Program-made: the position numbers and the translations under genes
Source of the DNA: Lentisphaerota bacterium
GTDB lineage: Bacteria; Verrucomicrobiota; Kiritimatiellia; UBA8416; JAIOPI01
Assembly (NCBI GenBank): GCA_021413965.1
Contig: JAIOPI010000026.1
Span: 1-64,000 of the forward strand
Length of the DNA: 64,000 nucleotides
Direction: 5' to 3'
The notes under the pieces: generated by a model
The model's database searches: none
Told to the model about the DNA's origin: nothing
The model's input: the letters and a program-made list of their open reading frames with translations, nothing else
Shown: positions 43,465 through 53,065 of the stretch, piece by piece
Numbering within the stretch: position 1 is the stretch's first letter
Layout of the letters: each line of letters starts with the position of its first letter

Positions 43465-44385
43465 ATGCGCAGCAAGATCGAGCTTTACGGAAAGACACTG
43501 GACTGCTTTCGGGCGAATCTGCACATGCACAGCCCGACGTCGGACGGCCAGCTGGCACTGCGGGAGTCGTGTCGGATTTACATGGCGGAGGGGTATGACA
43601 TCCTGGCGGTCACCGACCACCACGCGGCCAACCGGGTGAGTGACGTCGGCACGGGCGGCTTGCTGCTGCTCAGCGGGATGGAGGTTCATCCGAAAGGTCC
43701 CAGGGGCATTACGCTGCACCTGGTGGCGCTGAATGTTCCGGAAGACTTCCCGGACCCCTCGGCCCTGCCATATCAGGAGGCGATTGAGGCCGTGCGCGCC
43801 GCCGGCGGCGAGTGCATTCTGGCGCATCCGTACTGGAGCGGCTTGAACGCGGTGGACATCATGGCGATGCAGAACCTGATGGGCATCGAGGTCTACAATA
43901 CGTCCGCTCGCTACATCGGCAAGGCCTACAACATGCAGGTGTGGGACGACCTCCTGGCCCTGGGCTACGTGTTGCCCGCCGTGGCGGTCGACGATATGCA
44001 TCGCCTCCGCGACCTCTTCCGGGGGTGGACCATGATCTGCGCGGAAGCGAGGACCCCGGCCGCGATCATGGCGGCGCTGAAGTCGGGTTCCTGCTACGCG
44101 ACCCAAGGCCCGGAATTTCACCGGCTGGCGTTCGCGAATCGCCGATTCTCGGTCCAGTGCTCCCCTTGCACCGAGATCATGATCATGGGCAACAACTGTT
44201 TCGGGAAATGCGGCGTGGTTCCTGGCTTTGATCCGGCGAGTCCGGCGCAGGCGAAGCATCCTGATCTTGAAGAGCGGACCTTCTTTGAAGCCGACATTCC
44301 GGAGGCTGTGGGGCTCACCTACATCCGGTGCCAGATTGTCGACCGAAACGGAAGAATGGCCTGGTCGGCGCCCATCCGCGTGTGA
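43465..44385 (+). CDS. PHP-domain phosphoesterase-like protein
   Basis: About 306 residues from ATG 43465, with AAAGG just upstream; an in-frame GTG lies at 43453. The PHP metal-site motifs are NLHMHSPTSDG, DILAVTDHH, GGECILAHPYWSG and a later AVDDMHR. Family members hydrolyse phosphoester bonds with a trinuclear metal centre, as in histidinol phosphatases and polymerase PHP domains; the substrate here is unknown. The C-terminal 90 residues are beta-rich. It lies between the UroD-like and PhyH genes with short gaps, so it is probably co-transcribed with them. Confidence 0.82.
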   Translation: MRSKIELYGKTLDCFRANLHMHSPTSDGQLALRESCRIYMAEGYDILAVTDHHAANRVSDVGTGGLLLLSGMEVHPKGPRGITLHLVALNVPEDFPDPSALPYQEAIEAVRAAGGECILAHPYWSGLNAVDIMAMQNLMGIEVYNTSARYIGKAYNMQVWDDLLALGYVLPAVAVDDMHRLRDLFRGWTMICAEARTPAAIMAALKSGSCYATQGPEFHRLAFANRRFSVQCSPCTEIMIMGNNCFGKCGVVPGFDPASPAQAKHPDLEERTFFEADIPEAVGLTYIRCQIVDRNGRMAWSAPIRV

Positions 44386-44412
44386 AGCTCATACTTGAGA
44401 GATACAACGACG

Positions 44413-45261
44413 ATGATCAGTCACATGACAGAGATAAACTCGCCGCATGCTTCCGCACTGACTCCCGCGCAGGTCGCCGAATACCGGGAGCAGGGGTATC
44501 TTGCTTTTCCCGCCGTCTTTTCCCCTGGCGAGGTCACGGCCCTGTTGGAAGCGGCCGTGTCGCCCGAGATCCGCCGCCGCCAGGATGAGAAAGGTTATCT
44601 TGAGCAGGCCGTGCATCTGCTCTCGCTCACGACGCTGCACCCCGCCTTTCGGGCGCTCGCTGGCGATGCGCGTCTCGTCGATCGTCTCAAGCCGTTGCTG
44701 GGCGAAGACATTCAGTTGCAGCATTCGAAGATCGCGTCCAAGCCGCCGGCGCGAGGCAAGGGCCGCTTTCAGATGCACCAGGACTTCGCGTATTTTCCGC
44801 ACACGAACACCGATCTCGCCGCTGTCATTGTGTACCTGGACGATGCCACCCCAGCGAACGGCTGCCTCCAAGTCTGGCCCGGCAGCCATCGGCGTGGGCT
44901 GCTCAACCATCTGAAGGACGGTTACTTTTCAGGTGGCTGCATCGAGCCCTTGCCCGAGACGGAATTCGTGAACCTGGAGATGCCGGCGGGAAGCGTCAGC
45001 ATCCATCACTGCCTGACCGTGCATGGGTCGCCCCCCAACACGTCGGGCAAGCCGCGCCGCTTCATCGTGTTTCAATATCGGGCCGACGATGCGTACCAGT
45101 TGGCGGATCAGGTCTTTCCCGACACGGGCCTCCTGGTGGCCGGCAAGCGTCGCGGGCGGGTGCGCTGTGAGCCCGGGGTCTGGGAGCTGCCCCGCCGCAA
45201 GCTCGGGGCATCGCCGTTCGGCTCGGCCTGGAATCAGATCGGCGAGGGCGTTACGCTGTAG
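44413..45261 (+). CDS. Phytanoyl-CoA dioxygenase (PhyH) family oxygenase
   Basis: About 282 residues from ATG 44413; a TTG start at 44395 is possible. The non-haem iron ligands are visible as FQMHQDF (HxD) and SIHHCLTVHGSPPN (distal His), and a 2-oxoglutarate-binding Arg is likely in KPRRFIVFQYR. GCLQVWPGSH is the usual family block. It is an Fe(II)/2-oxoglutarate-dependent hydroxylase fold and would need oxygen, which is odd in an apparently anaerobic genome but common in PVC catabolic loci. The substrate is unknown. It ends the plus-strand operon. Confidence 0.85.
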   Translation: MISHMTEINSPHASALTPAQVAEYREQGYLAFPAVFSPGEVTALLEAAVSPEIRRRQDEKGYLEQAVHLLSLTTLHPAFRALAGDARLVDRLKPLLGEDIQLQHSKIASKPPARGKGRFQMHQDFAYFPHTNTDLAAVIVYLDDATPANGCLQVWPGSHRRGLLNHLKDGYFSGGCIEPLPETEFVNLEMPAGSVSIHHCLTVHGSPPNTSGKPRRFIVFQYRADDAYQLADQVFPDTGLLVAGKRRGRVRCEPGVWELPRRKLGASPFGSAWNQIGEGVTL

Positions 45262-45642
45262 TGGGGGCCTGACGGCTTATCGGTGCCGTCCTGACTTCCG
45301 ATTGACGCATACCCGGAAGGGATCTCCCGCAGAGGCGCGGAGAAGAGAAAGACGTACTCGCTCACGAACCGCTGAGAGGGCGGTTCGTGAAGCGCTTCTG
45401 CCGGGCTGCAATGCCCGAACCGGCCTCTCACCGGTTTGGGCACGAACACACAACCTGCCGATCCTCTGCACCTCTGCGGGAGCATTCCTCGCCGAATGTG
45501 TCCACCGGTAGTCGGACGGGAACGTGCCGCCCGGAAGTCGGCGCCCACCTCGAGGAATCGCCCAAGGGGTGGCCGGCGAGCTTCGCGCGCGGGCAGTCCG
45601 CATGTCGCGGGGGGCCTTGTGAGGGGCGACTCCGGAATGCTC
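45262..45642. other. Convergent intergenic region
   Basis: It lies between the PhyH operon and the minus-strand beta-helix gene. It holds the inverted hairpin pair at 45362-45441. Otherwise no gene or motif is supported. Confidence 0.45.
45362..45441. repeat. Twin inverted hairpins with complementary loops
   Basis: Hairpin 1 has 11-nt arms TCACGAACCGC and GCGGTTCGTGA with loop TGAGAGG (45362-45390). Hairpin 2 has arms GCCCGAACCGG and CCGGTTTGGGC with loop CCTCTCA (45413-45441). The loops are exact reverse complements, and the loop-closing pair is swapped with pairing kept. Same layout as at 13360-13409. A terminator role at these converging 3' ends is possible. Confidence 0.65.
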
Positions 45643-47238
45643 TCAGCGGCCCAGTTCCGTGCGCAGCTTCGTCGCGATCGTGCCGTCAAGCTGCGCCGGC
45701 GTCGCGATCCGTTTAACGGCGTCCGCGCCCAGGCGTTCCTTCAGTTGCACGAGGTACAGGCTCCGCGGCTCAACCCGCGTCCGGTGCGATTCCCAGTGGC
45801 CATCCGCCTCCTTCAGGCTGCCCGAACTTTTCTTGCCCTTGCAGCCGATGCAGTAGTTCTGGGCGGTCGGCGGGTCCTGGATGTTCAGGTAGTCCGCGCG
45901 GCAGTTCCAGAAGACCATCTGTGCGCCGGTCCACCCGTGGCCGGTTCCCCGAGTCCCGGCATTCTTCGCCGTCAAGCCGTTGCCCTCGATGGCGACATTG
46001 TCGAAGAGCGTCGCGACACTCCAGCGGTGGTGCGGCCCGGAATCGCCGTTGGCCTTCTCCGCCAGGCAGTCGAGGAACACGTTGGGGCCCCGGCCCATGT
46101 TGTGCATGACGAAGTCGTGCCGGCCGTTGCGGGCGTAGCAGCGCTGGATCAGCGCCTGCTGTCCGTTGACGTTGAACCCGTAACGGTAGCCGCCCTTGAT
46201 GGGTCCGATGGGATCAAGGTAGGCGCAATCCTGGACCGTGACGCGCCGGGCGCCGAAGGTGACCATGGCGCAGCTGTAGATGTGGCGCACGGCGGTGACG
46301 TGGCGGACCCATGCATCTTCGACGTTGGCGAGCTGGACGGCGATGCCGCCGGTATCAAAGCGCAGGTTCTCGACGCCGGCCTCGCGGATCCGTCCCGGAT
46401 ACGTGTACTTGCACAGGAGTCCGCCGCCGAGTGCCCGCTCGATCGGCTCAACCACCGGCGCGTCGAGGGTGACGCGGTTGCTTTCCACCGCCGTAATCAC
46501 GCGCTCGTAGCGGTAGGTGTAGCCTTCCTCGTTCCAACCGAGCGGGCTGCCGCCCACAGCGTCCAGCCACGCCTTCTTGGCGAGGCGGACGACCACCACC
46601 GGATCGCCTGCTGCAAAGCCGGCCGTCGATTCGACGGCGAACGTGTGCGTCCCCGCCGGCACGTAGGCGTCGGTGATGGGCTGCGGTGCAATCCCCATGT
46701 CGCTCCCCGCGTCGCTACCGGCCACCGCGACCGTGACGTGCCACTTGTCGCCGAGCCCGCGAATCACCGAGCCGTCCTCATACTGACCCTCGCCGCGCAG
46801 GACCATGCCGCTGGTGGACATCTGAAGGGTGCCTTCGACCCGGTAGATGCCTTTCTTCAGCAGCAGAGCCCCCCGCACCCCGTTCGTGTCCGGCGCCCGC
46901 TGGGCGAGCGCATCCAGGGCCGCCTGAATGCGTTTCGTGTCGTCACCTTCCGGTGCAGGCTCCAGCGTGGCCACGACCGGCACATCGGGGATCGCCACCC
47001 CGCCACCACGGTAACCGCAGGTGGAGAAGTCCGGGACGATGTTGCCCTTTGAGTCCGGTGCGTAGACGAGGCGGCCGTTCGGGCCGACCGCGACGACCCG
47101 GGGCGGCTCGCCGTTCCCGCCTCCGGCCGTGCCGGGATTCCCCTGCGCGTCCTGGTCCTGCGCTCCGGCGACGATCGTTAGGGACAGGCAAACAAACAGG
47201 CAAACAAACCAAGCGGTCCACCAAGGGGATGGTCTCAT
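45643..47238 (-). CDS. Secreted pectate-lyase-like beta-helix protein
   Basis: About 531 residues from ATG 47238, preceded by AGAGGA, with a signal peptide (WWTAWFVCLFVCLSLTIVAG). GDDTKRIQAALDALAQ and GVRGALLLKKGIYRVEGTL are the usual opening of the pectate-lyase superfamily fold. Beta-helix rungs follow (GVENLRFDTGGIAVQLANVE, RVTVQDCAYLDP, NVFLDCLAEKANG). The role is probably binding or depolymerising an extracellular polysaccharide; catalytic residues cannot be assigned. It follows the isomerase/epimerase-like gene on the same strand with a 117-nt gap, so co-transcription is likely but not certain. Confidence 0.78.
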   Translation of the reverse strand: MRPSPWWTAWFVCLFVCLSLTIVAGAQDQDAQGNPGTAGGGNGEPPRVVAVGPNGRLVYAPDSKGNIVPDFSTCGYRGGGVAIPDVPVVATLEPAPEGDDTKRIQAALDALAQRAPDTNGVRGALLLKKGIYRVEGTLQMSTSGMVLRGEGQYEDGSVIRGLGDKWHVTVAVAGSDAGSDMGIAPQPITDAYVPAGTHTFAVESTAGFAAGDPVVVVRLAKKAWLDAVGGSPLGWNEEGYTYRYERVITAVESNRVTLDAPVVEPIERALGGGLLCKYTYPGRIREAGVENLRFDTGGIAVQLANVEDAWVRHVTAVRHIYSCAMVTFGARRVTVQDCAYLDPIGPIKGGYRYGFNVNGQQALIQRCYARNGRHDFVMHNMGRGPNVFLDCLAEKANGDSGPHHRWSVATLFDNVAIEGNGLTAKNAGTRGTGHGWTGAQMVFWNCRADYLNIQDPPTAQNYCIGCKGKKSSGSLKEADGHWESHRTRVEPRSLYLVQLKERLGADAVKRIATPAQLDGTIATKLRTELGR

Positions 47239-47355
47239 GCGGTCCTCTCTTAGGCGTTCGTGTGCAAACATCAACAGAATATGGTGACGGACAACGGTTC
47301 GCTTATTCGGTTTCCAGTCCCGCGACGGACGGCACGTGGGGTGGGCGCGGGTGCG

Positions 47356-48111
47356 TCACCGGCGGCCTGAGGCGAGGTGTTGGCCCGTCAAATAGGTGTA
47401 GCTTCGGCGGACGGCGTCCATCATGTCGGTGGCGCAGGTGTCGAGTTCGACGATCATCCACTCGGCGGCCGTGGACGCCTTCGCGATGGCGTGGAAATCG
47501 AGCACGCCGTCGCCGACGGCGGTCATGGGCTGGCCCATCACGGCGGGCCCGTCCTTGATATGAAGCAGCGGCGCGCGCTTCCCGAGCTTGCGCACGACGT
47601 CCACCGGATCCACGCCCGCGGTCTTGACCCAGTACGTGTCGACTTCGAAGAAAACGGCGGGCGTCAGCAGGTCGAGCATGATCTCGTACGCCAGGCGGCC
47701 ATCGACCGTGCCAAATTCCCACCAGTGGTTGTGGATGCCGAAGGTCATGCCGGCTGCCGAGGCGTTGGCGGCCGCTTCATTGAAGGTTGCGCAAGACGCC
47801 TTGATGCGGTCGAGGGTCTTGAAGTCGTCGGGGCCGAGTCCGGAGACCATGCGCGTGCTGCCGATCGCCTGCATGGTGTCCAGCGTCTGCTGTTTCGCGT
47901 CGCCGACGGGGATGGGGACGTGGGCGCTGGGCACGGCCAGCCCGAGTTCACGGAACAGCTTGCCGGCGGCCTCGGCGGTTGTTCCCGGAAAGCCCGCGGG
48001 CTCGACGCCGGCGTATCCCATCGCGGCAAGGCTTCGGACCGTGGCCTCGTAGCCGCTCTTCTTAATCGGTTCCCTGACGCTGTAGAGTTGAAGCGCAACA
48101 CCCGGTTTCAT
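47356..48111 (-). CDS. Sugar phosphate isomerase/epimerase-like TIM-barrel protein
   Basis: 251 residues from ATG 48111, chosen for AGAGAGGAT upstream and because MKPGVALQLYSVREPIKKSG is the standard family opening. TFGIHNHWWEF, VFFEVDTYWVKTAGVDPVDV and PLLHIKDG carry the metal-ligand Glu/Asp/His pattern of the xylose-isomerase-like (AP endonuclease 2) family. WMIVELDTCATDM gives the last acidic ligand. Reactions in the family include keto-sugar epimerisation and inositol catabolism. There is no signal peptide. It is the first gene of the likely two-gene minus-strand unit with the beta-helix gene. Confidence 0.85.
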   Translation of the reverse strand: MKPGVALQLYSVREPIKKSGYEATVRSLAAMGYAGVEPAGFPGTTAEAAGKLFRELGLAVPSAHVPIPVGDAKQQTLDTMQAIGSTRMVSGLGPDDFKTLDRIKASCATFNEAAANASAAGMTFGIHNHWWEFGTVDGRLAYEIMLDLLTPAVFFEVDTYWVKTAGVDPVDVVRKLGKRAPLLHIKDGPAVMGQPMTAVGDGVLDFHAIAKASTAAEWMIVELDTCATDMMDAVRRSYTYLTGQHLASGRR

Positions 48112-48530
48112 CGATGCCGATCCTCTCTGGTTGGCGTTCATGCCGCCATGCGATCGCCTGTGAGGGGGCCATGGCCCTATCAAGCGGCAACTCACAGGAT
48201 GGATTATTCAGTCTTGGCAGTCAACTTCAGTATATCACAGGGCAACATGCTGGCATGATTCAGGTCTTTCTGTGGGCGGGACGGCCACTCGACGCTGGCC
48301 CGGTTGGCGGGGTTCGGCCATTTCCAGCAATGAGGAGCATGCCCGTGCAGGCGCCAGGTGGGGCGTTCTGGCGACGCTTGGCGGCGGTGCGGGTTTGTAG
48401 ATTAATACTATCTAGTTGTTGACCATAAAGGTTCTTTTTGATGAAATAGGATGAGACGGACAAGCGTGGCGCTGAGTCTGGTCGCGTGCGTTGGCAGGGA
48501 ACGCGCCGCTCACGACGAATGGAGACAACC
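48112..48530. other. Divergent intergenic region
   Basis: It separates the isomerase-like gene from the DUF2341 giant. The right half is AT-rich and holds the candidate promoter at 48419-48447. No small gene was recognised. Confidence 0.4.
48419..48447 (+). promoter_or_regulatory. Candidate promoter for the DUF2341 giant
   Basis: TTGACC (48419-48424) and TGAAAT (48442-48447) are spaced by 17 nt in a locally AT-rich stretch. The leader to the ATG at 48531 would be about 75 nt. Confidence 0.35.
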
Positions 48531-51500
48531 ATGAACCAGCGGTGGGTTCTTGCCGGATTCGCGATGCTGGTCCTTCTCGCGAGCCATCGGCCGGCGATGG
48601 GAGACATCGCCCCGGACTGGCCGTTTGCCGCGAAAATTGTTTTCACCGGTTACACGCGATCGTCGACACTGACCAACTTTCCGGTGTTGGTGACGTTCAG
48701 CGAGGGGCGCAACGCGTTTTCCTACAGTCAGTGCGTCGAGCCCGGCGGCGGCGATCTGCGCTTCATGAACGCCGCGGCGGACACCTTGCTGAGTCACGAG
48801 ATCGAGACGTGGGACACCAACGGTGAATCGTTCGTGTGGGTGAGGGTGCCTGAGCTGTCCGGCCCCGACTCGGCCATCTGGGCGTTGTGGGGCAATCCCA
48901 GCGAAACCAATCCGCCGTCCTACACGACGGACGGCTCGACCTGGTCGCAGGGCTTCACGGAGGTGCATCACTTTAACGAGGTCGCCGGCGAGACGGCCCA
49001 CGACTCCTCGCCGGTCGGATACCACAGCAGTTTGATGGGCGTGCCGCCGCCGGCCTGGGTTTCCGGGGGCGCCGTGGATGGGGCGCTGGAATTCAACGGC
49101 GGCCAGTTGGTTTACTCGGACCAGAATCTCGACGAGGTTTCGCAGCCGGCGACGGTGAGCGCCTGGGCGCGGCCGACGACGAAGAATGGCATCTGGCCGC
49201 CGGTGTTCAGCACCGATAACGGCGGCTACGACTGGTCCATTACGCACAACGGCGGCAGCTGGAACGTGGGGGTGGGGGCGGTGGCAGGCGCAACCGGGTA
49301 CTGGGTGCCCGGCCCGCTCGTGCGGACCAACGAATGGCAGCACGTGGCGGCGGTGTTCATCCCCGGCCAAGGCACGCGCTTCTACTTCAACGGCGAGGAG
49401 TTTAGCACGGACACGATCGGCAGCGGCGGCGGCTCGGACAACAACATCATGATCGGCAGCAATCCCGGCCCGCCCGATTTCGGCGTTACCCGATTCGTCG
49501 GGCAGCTCGACGAGGTGTCTGTCGCGACCGTCGCCCGTTCCGCCAACTGGATGTGGGCAACCTACATGTCCCAGGGCCGCAACGCCACCTTCTCGCCCTG
49601 GCAGCGGATGATCGCCAACCTCCCCGTGGCGGACGTGGCGGCCGGCTCCGCGACGCTGAACGGAACCATGAACTGGCTGCGCACGGCGCCGACTGGTGTG
49701 TGGCTGTACTGGGGCACGAACGACGCGGGCGTTGCGAAGGGCGACTGGGGACACGAGGTGCCCCTCGGGGACTGGGGCGTGGGGGCGTTGAGCAACGCGG
49801 TGACCTTTGCGGATGAAACCACCTATTACTACCGCTTCTATGCCTCCAACGGTCTGGACGAGGCCTGGGCGGAACCCGCCGCCACGTTCATTTCCGGGGC
49901 CGTCACCGTGGAGGCCACCGTGCCTGAGATCGACGAAGCGGGCGGCGTCCCCGGCGCGTTTACGCTCCGGCGCCCGGCCTCCTGCGCCACCGAAGCGCTT
50001 ACCCTGTACTTCACGGTGGGCGGCAGCGCCGGGCGCAACGAGGATTACCTTTCGCTGGGTGCCGAGGTGACCTTGGCGGCCGGCGAGACCAATGCCGTCA
50101 TTGAGGTGCGGCCCCTCCAGGACAGCATCGCCGCCGAAGGGCCTGAAACCGTGACGCTGACCCTGACGGCTGGCGACTACGTCATCGGCGCCGCCAGCAC
50201 CGCGACGGTGACCATCGTCGACACCTCCAGCGAGCAGCCACGTCGCTGGGCGCATCAGATGCAGATCACGTTTCCGGGTTACGCGCAGCCGGAGACCTTG
50301 ACCAATTTCCCGGCGCTGGTGGTCTTCAGCGAGCAGGCACGGCCCGGTTTCCGATACAGCCAAATGAGCTCGCCGACCGGCGGCGACCTGCGGTTCATGG
50401 ACGCCGCGCAGACGCGTTGGCTTAACTACGAAATCGAGGAATGGGGGCCTGGCTCCAATTCCTATGTCTGGGTGCAGGTGCCGGAACTGGCGGGCTCCGG
50501 CACGGCGATCATTGCGCTGTGGGGCAATCCCGACGCCACCAACCCGCCCGCCTATGCCACCAACGGGGCCACGTGGGCGTCGTCGCACGGGGGCGTCTGG
50601 CATTTCAGCCAGCCCAACTCGCGGGATTCGTGCTCGAACGCGAACACCTTCACGGCTTATGACGGACCCGTCGGCGTGGCCGGTCCCGTGAACCGCGGCG
50701 TGTCCTTCAACGGCGCGAACCGCCTGCAGGCCCTGGGCTCCTACTATGAGTACAGCGGCCCCACGACTGTCGAGACCTGGATGCGGTCGGACACCACGGC
50801 CAACAACCGGTGTGCCCTCGGCATCCGCGGCGGCAGCACCCGTTGGAGCCTGCACCAGACCGCGGGACTCGCGGGCTTCGGTCTCTGGAACAACATAACG
50901 TGGACGACGCTGGCAGCTCCATGGACCGCGGGACGCTGGTATCATGTGGTCTTCGCGGACGCCGGCCCCAGCGTCAACAAGATGGACATCTACGTCGACG
51001 GCGCCCTGGCGGGGGTGATCAACAGCGGGTTTGGCACGGCGGTCGGCGAGCCGCTCGTGGTTGGCACATCCGGCACGGGCTATGGCAACGAGTCGTGGAT
51101 TGGCAGCGTGAGCGAAGTCCGCATCTCGCCACGGCGCTTCTCGGCGGGATGGGTCCTGGCGACGTGGCTGAATCAGGCGTCGAACGCCACCTTTGTCTCG
51201 TCGTGGCCGATGCTCGCCAACCTCGGGGCGACGAATGTCACGGCCAGTTCCGCGGACCTCAGCGGGCACCTGTACTGGACCAGCGCGGTGCCGACTGAAG
51301 TCTGGCTCTACTGGGGTACCCACGATGCCGGGACCGTGGCGACAAATTGGGACCATGTCGTTGCGCTCGGGGCGCAGAGCGTGGGGCCGCTGAGCGTTCC
51401 GGTGAGCATCGCGCCGGACACCTCGTACACCTACCGGTTCTTCGCGTCGAACGCGATGAACGAAGCGTGGGCGGATCCCGCCGCAGGGTTTGCCGCCGTG

Positions 51501-52868
51501 CCGGTCACGGTCGAGGCCACGGGATCGGGCAGTTTCGTGGTGCGTCGGCCGGCAGCCGCGTCGGCCGGCGAGCTCACGGTCAATTACACGCTGGGGGGCA
51601 CGGCGGTGAGCGGCGTGGACTTCCAGCCGCTGCCGGGCAGCGTGACGATCCCGGCGGGCAGCCGCAGCGTCGCCATCCCCGTGACGGCCATCGACAGCTT
51701 CGGAATCCTCCGGACGCTGGTGATCACGCTGGCGCCGGGCGGCTACTTCGTTGGTTCACCGAACACAGCTACGCTGTCGCTCGGCCCCAACCCGCGCTGG
51801 TGGCCCTACCGCATGGCGATCACCTTCACGGGCTATGTCGGGACCGAGACGCTCAGCAACTTCCCGGCGCCGGTGGTCTTCGACGAGACCGTGCAGGGCG
51901 GGTTCCATTACGGCGCGTTCGCCTCCTCGACCGGCGGCGACCTGCGGTTCTTCGATCATGCCGAATCCCGCTGGCTGGCGTACGAGATCGACGAATGGAA
52001 TCCCGCCGGACGGTCCCGGGTCTGGGTCCAGGTGCCCCAGTTGGCGGGCAGCAACACGACCATCTGGGCGTGCTGGGGCAATCCGCAGGCGACCACCCCG
52101 CCGGCCTACACCACGAACGGCGCCACGTGGTCGGAAAAATACAGCCTCGTCTACCATCTGAGCGAGACGAACGGCACCACGGTCCGCGATTCCACCGCGA
52201 ACGGATTCAATGGCATCCTGGTGGGCAGCCCGCCCCGGGTGAACGACCCGGCCATGGGCAGCGGGGTGGATTTGGATGGCTTGAGCCAGTACATCAACTC
52301 CACCAGAGTCGCCTCGGCGCTTGGCGTGGGGGGCGCCAACGCCAGGACCGGCGAGGCCTGGGTTTATGTGCAGGCGGATCCCAAGAATCCGGATGGCAGC
52401 GTCTTCTCGATGGGAAACACGTGGCAAAATTACTCGGAATTCACCATGCGGCAGGATTGCCAGCTCGGCATCCGCGCGAATTGGTGGGGGGCGTTGATCA
52501 GAGCTAGCGATCTGCCCGGGTTCACCACCACGCCGGACGTGACCACGCTGGGCAACTGGATGCACATGGCCTTCAGCTATGGTCCGGGACCCAGCAAGAA
52601 AGCCTACGTCAACGGCGTGTTGAAAGGCAGCGTGGCCGGCGTGGCGGCCAACACGCTGGATACCCGTCCGCTGACGTTTGGCATGCATTACGACCAAGAC
52701 ACGGCCAAGTATCTCGACGGCATCCTCGCCGAGGTCCGCATGTCGACTGCGGAACGGTCCCAGGACTGGATCCGGGCAAGCTGGATGAGCCAGTCCGCCC
52801 CGGCGACATTCGCGACGTACGGTGACGTCATCGCCCCGCCCCCCGGGGTGCTGCTGATGGTGCGCTGA
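48531..52868 (+). CDS. Giant secreted DUF2341/LamG/Calx-beta repeat protein
   Basis: About 1,445 residues from ATG 48531 (GGAG upstream; signal peptide MNQRWVLAGFAMLVLLASHR). Three long units repeat: DUF2341 (about 30-150, 570-690, 1090-1210), each with LTNFP and IWALWGNP/ACWGNP-like motifs; a LamG/concanavalin module after each; then, in units one and two, an FN3-like segment with VWLYWGT and a Calx-beta domain (about 455-560 and 980-1080). The third unit ends after LamG. The C-terminus is GVLLMVR. Such proteins are thought to bind polysaccharide at the cell surface; no enzyme motif is present. The gene at 60617 is a paralogue. Confidence 0.82.
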   Translation: MNQRWVLAGFAMLVLLASHRPAMGDIAPDWPFAAKIVFTGYTRSSTLTNFPVLVTFSEGRNAFSYSQCVEPGGGDLRFMNAAADTLLSHEIETWDTNGESFVWVRVPELSGPDSAIWALWGNPSETNPPSYTTDGSTWSQGFTEVHHFNEVAGETAHDSSPVGYHSSLMGVPPPAWVSGGAVDGALEFNGGQLVYSDQNLDEVSQPATVSAWARPTTKNGIWPPVFSTDNGGYDWSITHNGGSWNVGVGAVAGATGYWVPGPLVRTNEWQHVAAVFIPGQGTRFYFNGEEFSTDTIGSGGGSDNNIMIGSNPGPPDFGVTRFVGQLDEVSVATVARSANWMWATYMSQGRNATFSPWQRMIANLPVADVAAGSATLNGTMNWLRTAPTGVWLYWGTNDAGVAKGDWGHEVPLGDWGVGALSNAVTFADETTYYYRFYASNGLDEAWAEPAATFISGAVTVEATVPEIDEAGGVPGAFTLRRPASCATEALTLYFTVGGSAGRNEDYLSLGAEVTLAAGETNAVIEVRPLQDSIAAEGPETVTLTLTAGDYVIGAASTATVTIVDTSSEQPRRWAHQMQITFPGYAQPETLTNFPALVVFSEQARPGFRYSQMSSPTGGDLRFMDAAQTRWLNYEIEEWGPGSNSYVWVQVPELAGSGTAIIALWGNPDATNPPAYATNGATWASSHGGVWHFSQPNSRDSCSNANTFTAYDGPVGVAGPVNRGVSFNGANRLQALGSYYEYSGPTTVETWMRSDTTANNRCALGIRGGSTRWSLHQTAGLAGFGLWNNITWTTLAAPWTAGRWYHVVFADAGPSVNKMDIYVDGALAGVINSGFGTAVGEPLVVGTSGTGYGNESWIGSVSEVRISPRRFSAGWVLATWLNQASNATFVSSWPMLANLGATNVTASSADLSGHLYWTSAVPTEVWLYWGTHDAGTVATNWDHVVALGAQSVGPLSVPVSIAPDTSYTYRFFASNAMNEAWADPAAGFAAVPVTVEATGSGSFVVRRPAAASAGELTVNYTLGGTAVSGVDFQPLPGSVTIPAGSRSVAIPVTAIDSFGILRTLVITLAPGGYFVGSPNTATLSLGPNPRWWPYRMAITFTGYVGTETLSNFPAPVVFDETVQGGFHYGAFASSTGGDLRFFDHAESRWLAYEIDEWNPAGRSRVWVQVPQLAGSNTTIWACWGNPQATTPPAYTTNGATWSEKYSLVYHLSETNGTTVRDSTANGFNGILVGSPPRVNDPAMGSGVDLDGLSQYINSTRVASALGVGGANARTGEAWVYVQADPKNPDGSVFSMGNTWQNYSEFTMRQDCQLGIRANWWGALIRASDLPGFTTTPDVTTLGNWMHMAFSYGPGPSKKAYVNGVLKGSVAGVAANTLDTRPLTFGMHYDQDTAKYLDGILAEVRMSTAERSQDWIRASWMSQSAPATFATYGDVIAPPPGVLLMVR

Positions 52869-53065
52869 CCGACAGGGGGCAAGTTTGACGGGCGCATCTG
52901 CGAGTTTGCCGGGTGGCCCGCGACCTCCGGGAGCGGGCGGCTTGGGGAAGCCCCTCTGGGACAGCCCGCGCTCGGAAACCGCGGGCCACCGTTGACTATC
53001 TATCCGCGCCAACTCGGACAGGCGCCCACGGGTAACCGATCCAGGGTAGGCGCCCCGGTTCCGAG
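52869..53065. repeat. Convergent gap with an inverted hairpin pair
   Basis: GGTGGCCCGCG (52912-52922) is repeated in inverse as CGCGGGCCACC (52980-52990). Each arm opens its own hairpin: GCCCGC/GCGGGC around an 11-nt loop (52916-52938), and GCCCGCG/CGCGGGC around a 9-nt loop (52964-52986). It separates two converging genes and may act as a bidirectional terminator. Confidence 0.55.

Noticed and set aside
42166-44259. 697-codon open frame on the minus strand
   Set aside because: It is antisense to the UroD-like and PHP genes; no recognisable protein features.
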